Made by a program: the position numbers and the translations under genes. This document shows, in pieces, positions 9,235 to 18,615 of a DNA stretch of 64,000 nt. The first letter of the stretch is position 1. Each line of letters starts with the position of its first letter. Source of the stretch: UBA2287 sp964479665 (GTDB lineage Bacteria > Bacteroidota > Bacteroidia > Bacteroidales > Tenuifilaceae). Where the stretch lies: contig CAYZNN010000011.1 of assembly GCA_964479665.1 (NCBI GenBank), forward strand, positions 24,999-88,998. The letters are read 5' to 3'. A model generated the notes under the pieces. It had not been told where the DNA came from, did no database searches, and was given only the letters and a program-made list of their open reading frames with translations.

Positions 9235-9657
9235 CTAGTTTTGATCGGTTTCTGAGGTTTCTTTGGGCATTACATTGCCTTTAATACGAAGAATAATGGG
9301 CGAAGGTTGAGCCGACGAATAAACCATAACCGTTTTATTGAACATGCCTGCAGCATTGGTGTTGTATTTCACTTTCACCTCTCCCTTTTCGCCGGGTTTA
9401 ATGGGCTCCTTGGTCCACATAGGACTGGTGCAGCCGCACGATGCGGTAACATTGGTAAGCACGAGAGGTTCCTTTGTTTTATTTGTGAAGGTGAAAATGT
9501 AAGTACCATCGCTTCCGAAGGCAATGTTGCCGAAATCATGCTCAACTTTTTCGAATGCAATTCCCGCTTCGGGTTTAACCGTATCTGTGGTTTGTTGTGC
9601 AAAGGTAAAAGAGCGAAGGCTTGTAAGCAGAACCAATGCTATAGTTATTCTTTTCAT
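9235..9657 (-). CDS. DUF1573 domain exported protein
   Basis: 140 aa with a cleavable signal peptide (ending around FAQQ, residue ~21) and one DUF1573 beta-sandwich: FEKVEHDFGNIAFGSDGTYIFTF, then NVTASCGCTSP and KPGEKGEVKVKYNT. The conserved CGC sits mid-domain. DUF1573 proteins are abundant, exported or surface-exposed Bacteroidota proteins of unknown function. A perfect -7 promoter box lies 29 bp upstream, so it may head the run towards the aminotransferase. Confidence 0.85.
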   Translation of the reverse strand: MKRITIALVLLTSLRSFTFAQQTTDTVKPEAGIAFEKVEHDFGNIAFGSDGTYIFTFTNKTKEPLVLTNVTASCGCTSPMWTKEPIKPGEKGEVKVKYNTNAAGMFNKTVMVYSSAQPSPIILRIKGNVMPKETSETDQN

Positions 9658-9685
9658 ATAAAAAACGTTTTGATTAATAGTGCCA

Positions 9686-9693
9686 CAAAATTA
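9686..9693 (-). promoter_or_regulatory. -7 box upstream of the DUF1573 gene
   Basis: The minus strand reads TAATTTTG, an exact TAnnTTTG match, 29 nt before the ATG at 9657, which gives a short leader. The -33 element is unclear. Confidence 0.5.
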
Positions 9694-9778
9694 AGTATTT
9701 ATAGGATTGGTTATTTGTAAATAGGTTTAATAAATTCAAATTTATCAACGAGTTTAATGGGGTGTATCTTTAAAAGCG

Positions 9779-9806
9779 AAAATCACCCAGAAATGCTTTG
9801 GGTGAT
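9779..9806 (-). terminator. Possible intrinsic terminator after the LPP20-family gene
   Basis: A hairpin with 7-bp arms (ATCACCC / GGGTGAT at 9782-9788 and 9800-9806) lies just downstream of the gene ending at 9834 and is followed on the minus strand by a T-rich run. Confidence 0.5.
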
Positions 9807-9833
9807 CTCGTAAACGGTCTGTGGCGTTATCTT

Positions 9834-11210
9834 TTATTTCCTATTTATAGCCTCAAGTATTTCGCGGAAAACGGATACATCGACCCTTCTCTGAAACTCC
9901 TTGAATGCTTCTACTCCTGCCGACTGGTATTCGAAGTGGGTGCCCCTCAAGCCACCGAGGTTTCGCTTATATAATTCGGTTCCGTTTGCATTTACGAGTG
10001 TAATAGTGCTTTCGAGGGTAACGTTCTTATATGCTCCATTTTCACCTGCGGTTTGCGTAGCTGCATTGATTTGGACTGTATAATCGGCCTCGTGCGGATT
10101 GCTTATTACTATCATACCTGCTTCGATAGCTTTTCTTTTTATAACCTCTTCGGCATAACCGGGTGCCATACGCTCGCCCAAATTCGTCTCGTTCGATTCT
10201 ATTGCAATGGTTGGTTTTTCAATGGTTATGCGAATCTCGGTGCCCGTGGGTTTGAAGTTGGAAACCAGCCTGCGTATTAGCAACTCGGAAGTTGCTTCTG
10301 CAAGAATTGTTTCTACATCAAGTGTTACTTTTAAAGTTTCAAAACTCTTGGTCGACCGAACGTTGTCGATGTCGAACGAGGCCAATCCGTTACTTCCGGT
10401 TCGCTTCCGGTTATTCCGAATGGGCTTTTCACTGTAGCTGGCTACAACAGGCAATTCGGAAACTACAGTAACAAAGCGCGATTTGGCTTCAAACTCCAGC
10501 TGCGATGCTGGAATAGACTGGCCCATTTTTACCCTTACAACGGGATTGCGAGCCATTATTTCAACCGAAGAGATTGTGGCAGAAAGTTGTTGAAAGATTT
10601 CGTTGCCAAGAAATATTTGGGTTCCACGAAAATCGATGGCTATGGGTTCGCTAAAGTATGGTTTAATGGGCTCGAGGGCTTTAATTAGTTGCACTATTGC
10701 TAATCGCAGGTTGCCCTCATTTCGAGCATCGAGGGCTTTGCCCAGCAAATCGGTTGCTATAGCAACCGCATTGTTGCGTTTAACTTCTTTTTGCCGCTGG
10801 TACTCTGCTTTGGATAGCCTGTAGTATACCCAGTAGTTATTGGCATCTTCCCATGTGTCAACTAGTTCGAATCCTTCGAGTTGCTGCTGTGTTTCGGCTT
10901 TTACGGTTGAAGTAAAATCTTCCCTCAGTTTCAGATTGTACTCAAAAGCGTGAAGCACTGAGTTTGAAGAGATGGTAACCGAAATATCGCTGGCCAAATC
11001 GGCCTGGGCATTCTGCTTTGCAGCTTGCTGATACTGGTTAACATTGGGGCCTTTCCGGGCCCAGCCAATGCCAACGTAATAACCCGATGAGAGTGGTCGA
11101 CTCTTTACCCATTGAGGCTGTGGTATTTCAGTAGTTGTTTTTTTACCACCACCACAGGCTGAAACCAGGGCAACCAGAATTATTAATTGCAGGCAACGCA
11201 AGGTTTTCAT
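9834..11210 (-). CDS. LPP20 family lipoprotein
   Basis: 458 aa. The leader ends LVALVSACGGG, a lipobox, and the N-terminal domain PQWVKSRPLSSGYYVGIGWA followed by QAAKQNAQADLASDISVTI is the LPP20 signature. The remaining ~300 residues include a stretch resembling antigen-type beta domains (GLASFDIDNVRS) and a C-terminal domain (ADYTVQINAATQT) like those of CsgG/LpoB-associated proteins. Function is unknown; LPP20-type proteins are outer-membrane lipoproteins. It is two bases downstream of the next lipoprotein gene, so the pair is one transcription unit. Confidence 0.8.
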   Translation of the reverse strand: MKTLRCLQLIILVALVSACGGGKKTTTEIPQPQWVKSRPLSSGYYVGIGWARKGPNVNQYQQAAKQNAQADLASDISVTISSNSVLHAFEYNLKLREDFTSTVKAETQQQLEGFELVDTWEDANNYWVYYRLSKAEYQRQKEVKRNNAVAIATDLLGKALDARNEGNLRLAIVQLIKALEPIKPYFSEPIAIDFRGTQIFLGNEIFQQLSATISSVEIMARNPVVRVKMGQSIPASQLEFEAKSRFVTVVSELPVVASYSEKPIRNNRKRTGSNGLASFDIDNVRSTKSFETLKVTLDVETILAEATSELLIRRLVSNFKPTGTEIRITIEKPTIAIESNETNLGERMAPGYAEEVIKRKAIEAGMIVISNPHEADYTVQINAATQTAGENGAYKNVTLESTITLVNANGTELYKRNLGGLRGTHFEYQSAGVEAFKEFQRRVDVSVFREILEAINRK

Positions 11211-11212
11211 GG

Positions 11213-12592
11213 CTATTGCTCGGGGTTATACAGGTTAATGCGGTTTGCTACTCGTTTGGCAACTGCGTCTGTTAATTCTGCTTCAAGAGCATCGAGCGGT
11301 TTAATGGTTTGCTTGGCACCCAGCAGCTGCTGAAGGGCTGCAACTTCGTTGGGGTTATCGTTAATTTTATCCTTGGTAGTTGCCTTGTCGGCAACTTCCC
11401 AATAACCTGGAATTAATTTCGACTTGTCGCCCTGGAAAATGGCGTAGTGAACTTCATCGTCGGCTCTGTGCTCAAAGGCATCGGAAACCAGTACGGCACT
11501 CGTTTCCGACGAACTTAATTGGTATCGTATACCTACCACCGTGCGATTGCTCTTGCGTACCTCGGTATACACTGTTTTATGGTACCTGGTTTCCTTGGTT
11601 TCTTCGCCGGTTTCTTTGTTTTTGATAGTTATAACCTCTTTCAAATAGCCCCTTTTCTCCTCTTGGCTGATTCTTCCCTCATTGGCTTCGTACTTCAGAA
11701 CCGATCCGGTTAAAAGGGCTTTAGCAGCTAGCATTCTGCCTACCTGAATGTCGGAGCCAAGCTGCGTTCCACGATGCTGTTCGTTAACAAAGGTTTGAGT
11801 GTTTTTAATGTCAACCACTTTAATAAAGGGATTGTTAAGAGAGGCTAGTGCGCTGCTTATTTTTCCTTCAATAAGTACATTTGCATTGTTTCGGTTCGTG
11901 TTATTGGTAAACGGCGAAATGGCAATGGTAATAGTTCCTTTATTCAGCGCTTCGTCGCGCAGGTCCTTGGCGTCTTTGTAAGTGCCATGATTAACAATAA
12001 TAGTATTGAACTTATCGTAGGCCTTACGGAACATGGCATTTTTCAGAAATTCGTTACCATCGCGGTACAGAGGTTCGCATATGGAAACCTTCATGTGCTC
12101 ATCGACGCCCTGAAAATTGCTGTCGATACGCTTGATTTCGGCAAAAATATCTTCGGCCGCCTTGAATTTTTCCTCCTCGAGGAGCAATCGGGCTTCGTCG
12201 TAGCGTTTAGAAAGGTAACGGGGACGAGCCTCGTTGTAATACTCTTCGGTGCGCTCGGGCATTAAAATGGTTACTCCCGTTGCATTCACCATGCTTTGGT
12301 AAGCTTTAGCATCAATAAATTTGAATACGGTTTCCTTGTCGTTGCCCGATGAGTAGGCCTGATGCACATTCAGAATACGATCGTCGAGTACGCGTTGCCC
12401 ATTCTTTTTAAGGCCAATGGCTGCATCGATGTTTTTAGGGTTGGCCATTATGGATTTATAGAAAGCCTCAGCAGCCATTTCGTACATTCCGGCTTGTTCG
12501 TACTTTAAGCCCTGCTTTGCATATCTTTTCGAAACGCAGCTGCTTAGTCCAATTATGGATATGGCAATTAGAAGGAAGTAAATTTTTCTCAT
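11213..12592 (-). CDS. TPR / CsgG-like lipoprotein
   Basis: 459 aa lipoprotein; the leader ends IGLSSCVSK. Residues 25-75 look like a TPR pair (YEQAGMYEMAAEAFYKSI), and ~100-215 are helical with further TPR character. Residues ~225-300 (TIAISPFTNNTN... EGKISSALASL... AKALLTGSVLKYEAN) resemble the nucleotide-binding-like fold of CsgG and LpoB. By analogy it could be a periplasmic outer-membrane activator or assembly factor, but this is inference. It is coupled to the LPP20-like gene (2-bp gap). Confidence 0.7.
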   Translation of the reverse strand: MRKIYFLLIAISIIGLSSCVSKRYAKQGLKYEQAGMYEMAAEAFYKSIMANPKNIDAAIGLKKNGQRVLDDRILNVHQAYSSGNDKETVFKFIDAKAYQSMVNATGVTILMPERTEEYYNEARPRYLSKRYDEARLLLEEEKFKAAEDIFAEIKRIDSNFQGVDEHMKVSICEPLYRDGNEFLKNAMFRKAYDKFNTIIVNHGTYKDAKDLRDEALNKGTITIAISPFTNNTNRNNANVLIEGKISSALASLNNPFIKVVDIKNTQTFVNEQHRGTQLGSDIQVGRMLAAKALLTGSVLKYEANEGRISQEEKRGYLKEVITIKNKETGEETKETRYHKTVYTEVRKSNRTVVGIRYQLSSSETSAVLVSDAFEHRADDEVHYAIFQGDKSKLIPGYWEVADKATTKDKINDNPNEVAALQQLLGAKQTIKPLDALEAELTDAVAKRVANRINLYNPEQ

Positions 12593-12924
12593 AGGTTTTT
12601 GTTTTTTTAGAAATGTTGCCTTGCAAACCCTGTGCCTTTACATTGATTGCTTGCGGCAGCAAGGTAAAAAAAAACGGAATGTTGAACAAGCATTCAATTT
12701 GAATAACGTGGTAAAAAAGTTGTGTCGGTTGTAATTGTACTGAGATTAATAGGTTTCAAACTATTTTTTGGTGGTGTCCTCCATGGTTAGGCTATTCAGT
12801 TTCCAAGGGATTTCTAGCAAATTTTACAAACTTTTGTTTTCGGTAAGTAATTGTGGTTTATCGTTTTGTTTTTATTATGAAGTGAAAATTGAACGAGTTT
12901 TAGAATGAAAATTCGGCCATTAGA
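12593..12924. other. 332-bp intergenic region
   Basis: AT-rich with no credible coding frame. A short inverted repeat (CTTGC/GCAAG around 12649-12664) sits near a degenerate -7-like sequence for the downstream lipoprotein gene. I see no terminator hairpin for the gene ending at 12925. Confidence 0.4.
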
Positions 12925-13611
12925 TTATCTCATTTTTTGTAGTTGCAAGGCTTTTTTCAATTTTAGCACAACAAACCAAAGCGAAATTGAAAGGATAAAC
13001 GATAGAATGGCCAGTTGACTTTCGCGGTACATTAAAAAGAAATTGAAAAAACCATGAATCCCTATTGGTACAAGTAACGCCAACCAAAGATAAGCAACAG
13101 AGAAAGTAGATTTTTTAGAAAACTTTGCCCAGCCAATAAAGAAACCCATGATTCCACCAATAAGGGCATGTACCGGCATGGAGAAGATGTTGCGAGTTAC
13201 AATAATGCTCCACCCGTAATCGGAAAAAAGTTGAGAAAAGTAAAGTATGTTCTCAACAAAGGCAAAACCAAGCCCTAGGGTAATACCGTACAATATGCCA
13301 TCGTACCACTCGTCGAAGTGTTTTCGGCGGTAAATGAAAAGCATGAAAACGGAATACTTCGAAACTTCTTCAATAAGCGCAGCGTTCCAAAATGAATTAA
13401 CCAACGAACTAATAAACGTACCGTCAGTTTCCAATGCGCTTCGCAGCATAAGCCCTAATGCAATGGTAAAAACTACCGAAAGAATTCCAACACCAAACGC
13501 ACGTAATATCTCCTTCAGTGGTTCTGGGTTCCGGTCGAGGAAATAGAAAAGGGTTGCTACAAGTATAACCGGGAGGAGGGCTGAAAGGATAATGGTTGTT
13601 ATGGAATCCAT
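12925..13611 (-). CDS. PrsW-like intramembrane metalloprotease
   Basis: 228 aa from ATG 13611; a TTG at 13626 is the alternative and would overlap the upstream gene. It has about seven hydrophobic segments and the family motifs: EEVSK (EExxK), FAFVENILYFS (FxxxEN) and PVHALIGGIMGF (a His in a later helix). PrsW of Bacillus cuts the anti-sigma factor RsiW in the membrane; family members are zinc proteases or CAAX-like. It is the last gene of the siaC operon, so the likely substrate is a membrane or periplasmic regulator, possibly one encoded in the same operon (inference). Confidence 0.85.
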   Translation of the reverse strand: MDSITTIILSALLPVILVATLFYFLDRNPEPLKEILRAFGVGILSVVFTIALGLMLRSALETDGTFISSLVNSFWNAALIEEVSKYSVFMLFIYRRKHFDEWYDGILYGITLGLGFAFVENILYFSQLFSDYGWSIIVTRNIFSMPVHALIGGIMGFFIGWAKFSKKSTFSVAYLWLALLVPIGIHGFFNFFLMYRESQLAILSFILSISLWFVVLKLKKALQLQKMR

Positions 13612-13618
13612 TTGCAGG

Positions 13619-15310
13619 TTATTCAACTTTGAATTGTACCGAAATATTCGATTGGTTGCCTAATTTGTCGATAGCCTTAATACTCAAATGGTAAACGTTG
13701 CCAGGCTTAAATCCGCTAATTGGCTCGGTATATGTTCGTTCTTTAACACCGTTAATAGAGTAGGATATGGTTTCGAGTCCCGAAATCTTATCGGTGGCTG
13801 CCAGAAACATTGTTAGTCCTTGCGAAAAAACCGGTACTGTTTGGTCGTTCAGGGTTTCGGTCTGGTATGGTTTCTGCGAAAAGTGGTAAAAAACCTCGGG
13901 AGCACCATCATCCACGCCAAAACCAAAGTTTACAATGTTTAAGTTGTCAACATTATCGAAGGCGGTAACAGATACACGGTGATACCCGTTGGTATTTACC
14001 GAGAATTTTTCTGAAAAGGGAACTGTGGGCTGATCATTCAGTTTAAACTCAATGCGGCTCATTCCCGAACCCTTATCAATGGCAGAAATGCCAATTAGGG
14101 TGCTTGGGCTTATCCAGAGTGTATCACGCTGCATAACCCGCTTCCCATCGAACGAATACAATACACTGGGGCCAGAAATATCCACCTCGGGCATGGCAAA
14201 CTGCTGCCCCGATGTACCGCCTTCGCTTCGGTTGCCCACATTATCAATGGCGTAGGAACGAATGGTAATAGCGCTGGATATATCGGATAAGTAGATGGGC
14301 TTTTCGTATCGAACGAATTCTTTTCCATTTATGGAGTAGAAAATATCCTTTATACCAGCTTTGTTATCGACCCCAACAATGCGCAGTTGGCTTCGGCCTG
14401 ATGAGAACTCCCTCCCCGCAATCATATAGTTATTCCCAACGATTTCTTCGAAAACGAGGGGAGGAGTCTTGTCAACAAAAAACGTTAGGTTTTTTGGGTC
14501 TTCGGCATTGCCAACCACATCGGTAGAGTACCACCGAATGGTATGCTCCCCTTCGGGCAGTTGCCCAATTGCAATGGGTTTAGTATATGGGGCTTGGGGT
14601 CCATCGTTCAACTTAAAATGGGTGGACTTAACCCCAGTCTCATCGGTTGCACTCAATGCAATTGTAGTGCCTTTAGCTACAATATTATCGAAAACCGGGC
14701 CACCAAATTGATGTACTGATGTGGGAGGTGTACTGTCGATAATAATAATTCGTTCCCCTTCATCCTCTTGGTTCCCAACATTGTCGACAGAATAAAATTG
14801 GATTACAAATTTACCGTCGGAGTCGAAAGCAATAGGGTTTTCGTATCGAGAAAAGTTACTACCATTAACCGAGTAGAATATGCTTTGGGTTCCCGAGTTC
14901 GAGTCGTGAGCGCTAAGCTCAATAAGTGCACCCTCCGAAAGGTAAATGGTGTTTTCCTTCTGGTAGCCCTTGTTGGGTTCGAATGCTGAAGAGGTTTTTG
15001 GTGGGAGCCCATCGGCAAACAGATCGAAGCGAATCTGTTTTCCTGTGTATAGGTTTACGTATGAAAGAAGTTTTGGACCATGATTGCCCCATTTTAGTGG
15101 GTTACCCTCGGGTTGTTCGCTTTGTAACTGCAATGCATTGGTTCCCTTAGCATTGGTACTGATGTAGATGTGTACAGGAGTTCCCGAATTAATGAATAGT
15201 TTTCCAGTACTGTCGGTGTATACTGGTTCAACTTTCTGAGCATTTAATTTTACCAAAAGCCCAAATTGAAGGATGATTAGTATTAGAATTGTATGTTTGA
15301 GTAAATTCAT
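13619..15310 (-). CDS. Exported protein with five OmpL47-type repeats
   Basis: 563 aa with a signal peptide (ending near LNAQ). An N-terminal domain (~28-135) is shared with the neighbouring OmpA-family protein. Five repeats of ~90 aa follow, each with a (Y/F)S(I/V)NG or FKLND core and ending in D-x-(V/L)-(G/D)-N, for example FYSVDNVGN, YSTDVVGN, YAIDNVGN, FDNVDN and IDKLGN. Such repeats form Ig-like beta domains typical of surface or periplasmic binding proteins. There is no transmembrane or T9SS C-terminal signature. It is 5 bp after the OmpA gene and just ahead of prsW. Confidence 0.7.
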   Translation of the reverse strand: MNLLKHTILILIILQFGLLVKLNAQKVEPVYTDSTGKLFINSGTPVHIYISTNAKGTNALQLQSEQPEGNPLKWGNHGPKLLSYVNLYTGKQIRFDLFADGLPPKTSSAFEPNKGYQKENTIYLSEGALIELSAHDSNSGTQSIFYSVNGSNFSRYENPIAFDSDGKFVIQFYSVDNVGNQEDEGERIIIIDSTPPTSVHQFGGPVFDNIVAKGTTIALSATDETGVKSTHFKLNDGPQAPYTKPIAIGQLPEGEHTIRWYSTDVVGNAEDPKNLTFFVDKTPPLVFEEIVGNNYMIAGREFSSGRSQLRIVGVDNKAGIKDIFYSINGKEFVRYEKPIYLSDISSAITIRSYAIDNVGNRSEGGTSGQQFAMPEVDISGPSVLYSFDGKRVMQRDTLWISPSTLIGISAIDKGSGMSRIEFKLNDQPTVPFSEKFSVNTNGYHRVSVTAFDNVDNLNIVNFGFGVDDGAPEVFYHFSQKPYQTETLNDQTVPVFSQGLTMFLAATDKISGLETISYSINGVKERTYTEPISGFKPGNVYHLSIKAIDKLGNQSNISVQFKVE

Positions 15311-15315
15311 AATGC

Positions 15316-16281
15316 TTAATTATTTCCTTCCTCCTGAATTTTTGAAATGATAATTTCAACCCTTCGATTCTGGCGGTGCAACTCCTCGGTGCATCTTTCT
15401 CCCTTATTACAATCGTTCACGGGCATGGTGTCGCCAAAACCTTTGGCTTCAATTCGCCAGCCAGGAACGCCTCTGGCTACCAAATATTCGAGTGTGTTTT
15501 GGGCTCGGTCTTCGGAAAGTTTAAGGTTATACGCCGAATTCCCCCGCGAATCGGTATGGGCACGGAGCTCAATTCGAACTTTGGGGTATGTTTTAAGCAG
15601 ATTGGCAAGCCTATTGAGCTCCGAGAACGATTCGTTTCGCAATTTGGAACTATTCAGGTCAAAGTAGATGTTTTCCATTTCAACAGTTGCATCCTGCGCC
15701 ACAAATACCCGAATGGTTTTAATGGCTTCGGAATTACCAACCCTGTCGGTAGTGTAGAAGTACAGAGCCGTCTCACCAGAATTATTGAAAGGGATGGCAT
15801 CTCCTGTGTACAATTCAAAATTGGTAACGTTACTTGAAATAAAGGTTTGGTTTACCCCCGACAGATTGTCGGATGCATTTACTAAAGCCATAGCGCCCAC
15901 CTCAACAAAGTAGGTGTTATTGTAAACAAAAAGTAATCCCTGCGAAAAGGTAACAGCCGTTTTGGGCGATGTTCCATCGGCAACCAATTTAAAACGAACA
16001 TTTTTACCTGTTTGGGCACTTCGGTGGGCAATATAGTGGGTACCCTCCCTGTCGAATATCAAGGGTAGTGTGTCTTTTCCTTCTGTTGGTAAGGCAACCA
16101 ACCTTTCATTGCCTTCGGTTGGCTTAATGAAAAAAAATATGGGTTTTCCGGTTTTTACATAGACTTGGCCGGTTGAATCGGTATAAATGAAGGAATTATC
16201 ATTGCCCGTTTCCTGTGCAATAAGCGGAGTAATTGTTTGGAAAACCAGAAATAGTAATAAAAAAGATAGTTTCGAACTCAT
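15316..16281 (-). CDS. OmpA-family protein with novel N-terminal beta domain
   Basis: 321 aa with a signal peptide (ending ~LIAQ). Residues ~28-205 form beta domains that include the block FIYTDSTGQVYVKTGKPIFF, clearly related to the N-terminus of the adjacent repeat protein. Residues ~210-318 are an OmpA C-terminal domain (IYFDLNSSKLRNES, then LRAHTDSRGNSAYNLKLSEDRA and NRRVEIIIS) that binds peptidoglycan non-covalently. It likely anchors an envelope complex to the cell wall. It lies 6 bp after the phosphatase gene. Confidence 0.85.
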   Translation of the reverse strand: MSSKLSFLLLFLVFQTITPLIAQETGNDNSFIYTDSTGQVYVKTGKPIFFFIKPTEGNERLVALPTEGKDTLPLIFDREGTHYIAHRSAQTGKNVRFKLVADGTSPKTAVTFSQGLLFVYNNTYFVEVGAMALVNASDNLSGVNQTFISSNVTNFELYTGDAIPFNNSGETALYFYTTDRVGNSEAIKTIRVFVAQDATVEMENIYFDLNSSKLRNESFSELNRLANLLKTYPKVRIELRAHTDSRGNSAYNLKLSEDRAQNTLEYLVARGVPGWRIEAKGFGDTMPVNDCNKGERCTEELHRQNRRVEIIISKIQEEGNN

Positions 16282-16287
16282 TCTGTA

Positions 16288-18178
16288 CTATATGTCAATA
16301 TTTTCATCACCAATTTTAAAACCAACAACTAGAATATCGTCTATTTGTTTGTATTTATTTCCTCGCCAATTGTCGACTGTATTTCGAAGAACTTCTTTTT
16401 GTTCGTGTAAAGGTAATCGATAAATTTTAAGCAGCAAGTTCTTAAACCTTCTGGTGCTGAATTTCTCGGGGCCCGTTCCTCCAAACTGGTCAATGTACCC
16501 ATCGGTAAATAGGTAGCAAGAAGTGGGGGCATTTATTTCTATTTTATGTAGGGTAAATATTCGAAGTTCTTCCGTTTGGGGCCCCCCAATGGGCACCGAG
16601 TCGCCTTTAGTAATGGTAAGTTCGTTGTTGGTTATGGTTATTAAATGGTTTCGGGCGCCCGAAAAAAGCAACTGCCTTCCGTTATTGGTAATGGCGCAAA
16701 GCGACATATCCATGCCGTCAGTATTATCAGAATTTTGCTGCTTTAGCAGGTATCGGACCGAAAGGTGAAGTTCATTCAGAATTTCGTTGGGCGTAACAAC
16801 ACCGTTTCGGGTTATGGTTTCAAGCAGGTTCACTCCAATTGTACTCATGAAAGCTCCCGGTACGCCATGCCCCGTACAATCGACCGCCGAAACGAGAATT
16901 CCGCTTTGGTCTTCGTTCAGGCTGTGCATCCGAATAAAATGCTTTTTAAAATTGCCTTTCAGTTTTTTTGGGATGAGTATATCCGGTAAACCACATAAAA
17001 TCGCCACTTACAATATAGCGTGGTTCAAGCAGTACGAAGGACTGGGGGATAACGCTCTGCAGTGCATCCTCCGAGGGCATGAGAGCTTGCTGTATACGTT
17101 GCGCATAATTGATGCTGCTGGTTATGTTGCGGTTCTGCTTCTCGTTATGCTCAAGTGCAACATGAAGTTCAATATTCTGTTTTTCAATGGTTTGCTTCTG
17201 TTGCGCAAGCAATCGGTTGGCTCTCTTTTTTTCTTTTAGGTTTTTGTAAACTAGAGCTGCAAAGGCCAAACTGGCAATTACAATAACAATAAAAATGTTT
17301 CTCACCATTCGCTGGGCTCTTATGGTGGCTTCCTTCAAAAGTTTGTCCTTGTTAAGTAATTCTATTTGCATTTGTTGCTCTTGCGATAACTGTTCGGCCA
17401 CTTCGAGGTTTTTTTCGGTTTCTTCGAGTACCAGCTGCTTCGATGCCAATTCCCTGGCTGTGGCCTCTTTTTGGGCTTCGGCGGTAGTAGCCCGTTGTTG
17501 GGCCGTTTGCACCATTGCTTGGGCCTCACTCTCGCGCTTTCGGGTCTCGTCCTGCTGTATTTTTTTGGTTAGGGCAGCATACAGTGTGAAGTATTCGGTT
17601 GCTTTTGCCTGATTATTTTGCTTCTGGTATGTTTCTGCCAGCTGCGAGTAGCAACTTGTTAAAAGTTTGGGGTCATTCAGTTCCTTTGCAAGGAGAAGCA
17701 CCTCTTCGAAATTTTTTATAGCAGCAGTCAAATTCCCCAATTCAAGGTGTGCGTTACCAATATTCAATAGCGACATGGCCATGTCGGGCTTTCGGTTCAG
17801 AGCGGCGCTAATTTCGAACGATTTGCGAAAATTTTCGAGTGCTAACGAAAAATTATTGTTGTCAATACAAATCATCCCAATGCTATTGTGAAAGTTGAGC
17901 GCAGCATTTCTATTGCCCATTCTGTTGGCTAACTGTAGTGCAAGATTAAAATTTTCGATGGCTGCATTGGGAGCACCATTTACCCAGTACGTTTTGGCTA
18001 CCTGGGAATAGAGTGTGGCAGCTTGGTTAAGGTCGCCCTTCTCTTCGAAATCCTTTGCTTGCTGAACCGTCAATGCAATTTCGGTTCGCACCTGCTGGCT
18101 CAGCTGATTTTGGCAAAGCAAAGGGATTGTTATAAACGAAAGAATTAGAATGCTTGTAAGAAAGGCAATGAGCCTCAT
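16288..18178 (-). pseudogene. TPR-TM-SpoIIE (PP2C-like) phosphatase, split by a 1-nt frameshift
   Basis: Read as two overlapping frames: 16946-18178 (410 aa) and 16288-17007 (239 aa). The first has a signal/TM leader, TPRs (~40-230), a coiled coil (~205-295), a transmembrane helix (~300-320) and the start of the phosphatase domain, RYIVSGDFMWF. The second continues with AVDCTGHGVPGAF and LFTDGYIDQFGG, the metal-binding aspartates of SpoIIE/PP2C phosphatases. Removing one A from the A7 run (plus-strand T7 at 16963-16969) restores one frame of ~629 aa with sensible sequence across the joint. It could be a true mutation, a sequencing error, or a site of transcript slippage. In its operon it would act on SiaC like the SiaA phosphatase. 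Confidence 0.8.
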
Positions 18179-18201
18179 GGTGCAAATAAAAAGAGATTCA
18201 A

Positions 18202-18576
18202 CTATTCAGTAATGATATTAACAGGTATTGCAATAAGCCGCGCAAATTCACGTCCCTCATCAACCATGTCCTCGTCTTCGCTCTTACAAATCCAGTTTAC
18301 CTCAACGGTCAATCCGTTATTGTAAATTCCTTCAAGCAGACCAGCAATTTCGATCATTTTTTTCGAGGAGGAGGTGTTAAGATAAATGAGCTTTAGGTTG
18401 ACTACCGTTTTGGGTTTAGGATTAGCAATATATTTTTCAATGGCTTCAATTATGGGTTTGAAGAATACCACGCTATCCTCAGGAAGCGATTGACCCCAGA
18501 ATTCAATGAGTCCCTGATCGGGGTCGACAGTTACCCCGGGTAAATCTTCAGTAGGCCTTAGCGAGAATTTTTCCAT
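18202..18576 (-). CDS. siaC: SiaC family regulatory phosphoprotein (DUF1987)
   Basis: 124 aa from ATG 18576; a longer frame from 18618 would begin inside the promoter box. The sequence (DLPGVTVDPDQGLIEFWGQS, KTVVNLKLIYLNTSSSKKM) matches DUF1987/SiaC, which resembles anti-sigma-factor antagonists; the Thr/Ser-rich TSSSKK segment is where such proteins are phosphorylated. In Pseudomonas, SiaC is dephosphorylated by the PP2C-like SiaA and binds the diguanylate cyclase SiaD. Here it is the first gene of an operon whose second gene encodes an SpoIIE phosphatase. No SiaB-like kinase or GGDEF gene is visible nearby, so the output differs. Confidence 0.85.
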   Translation of the reverse strand: MEKFSLRPTEDLPGVTVDPDQGLIEFWGQSLPEDSVVFFKPIIEAIEKYIANPKPKTVVNLKLIYLNTSSSKKMIEIAGLLEGIYNNGLTVEVNWICKSEDEDMVDEGREFARLIAIPVNIITE

Positions 18577-18615
18577 ATAAAATACTATTTGGACAGTTGG
18601 TACTGGTCGTTTCCA

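Noticed and set aside
16288..18178. Programmed -1 ribosomal frameshift in the SpoIIE phosphatase
   Set aside because: The required shift is +1 and there is no known slippery site beyond the A7 run; an indel or slippage during transcription is simpler.
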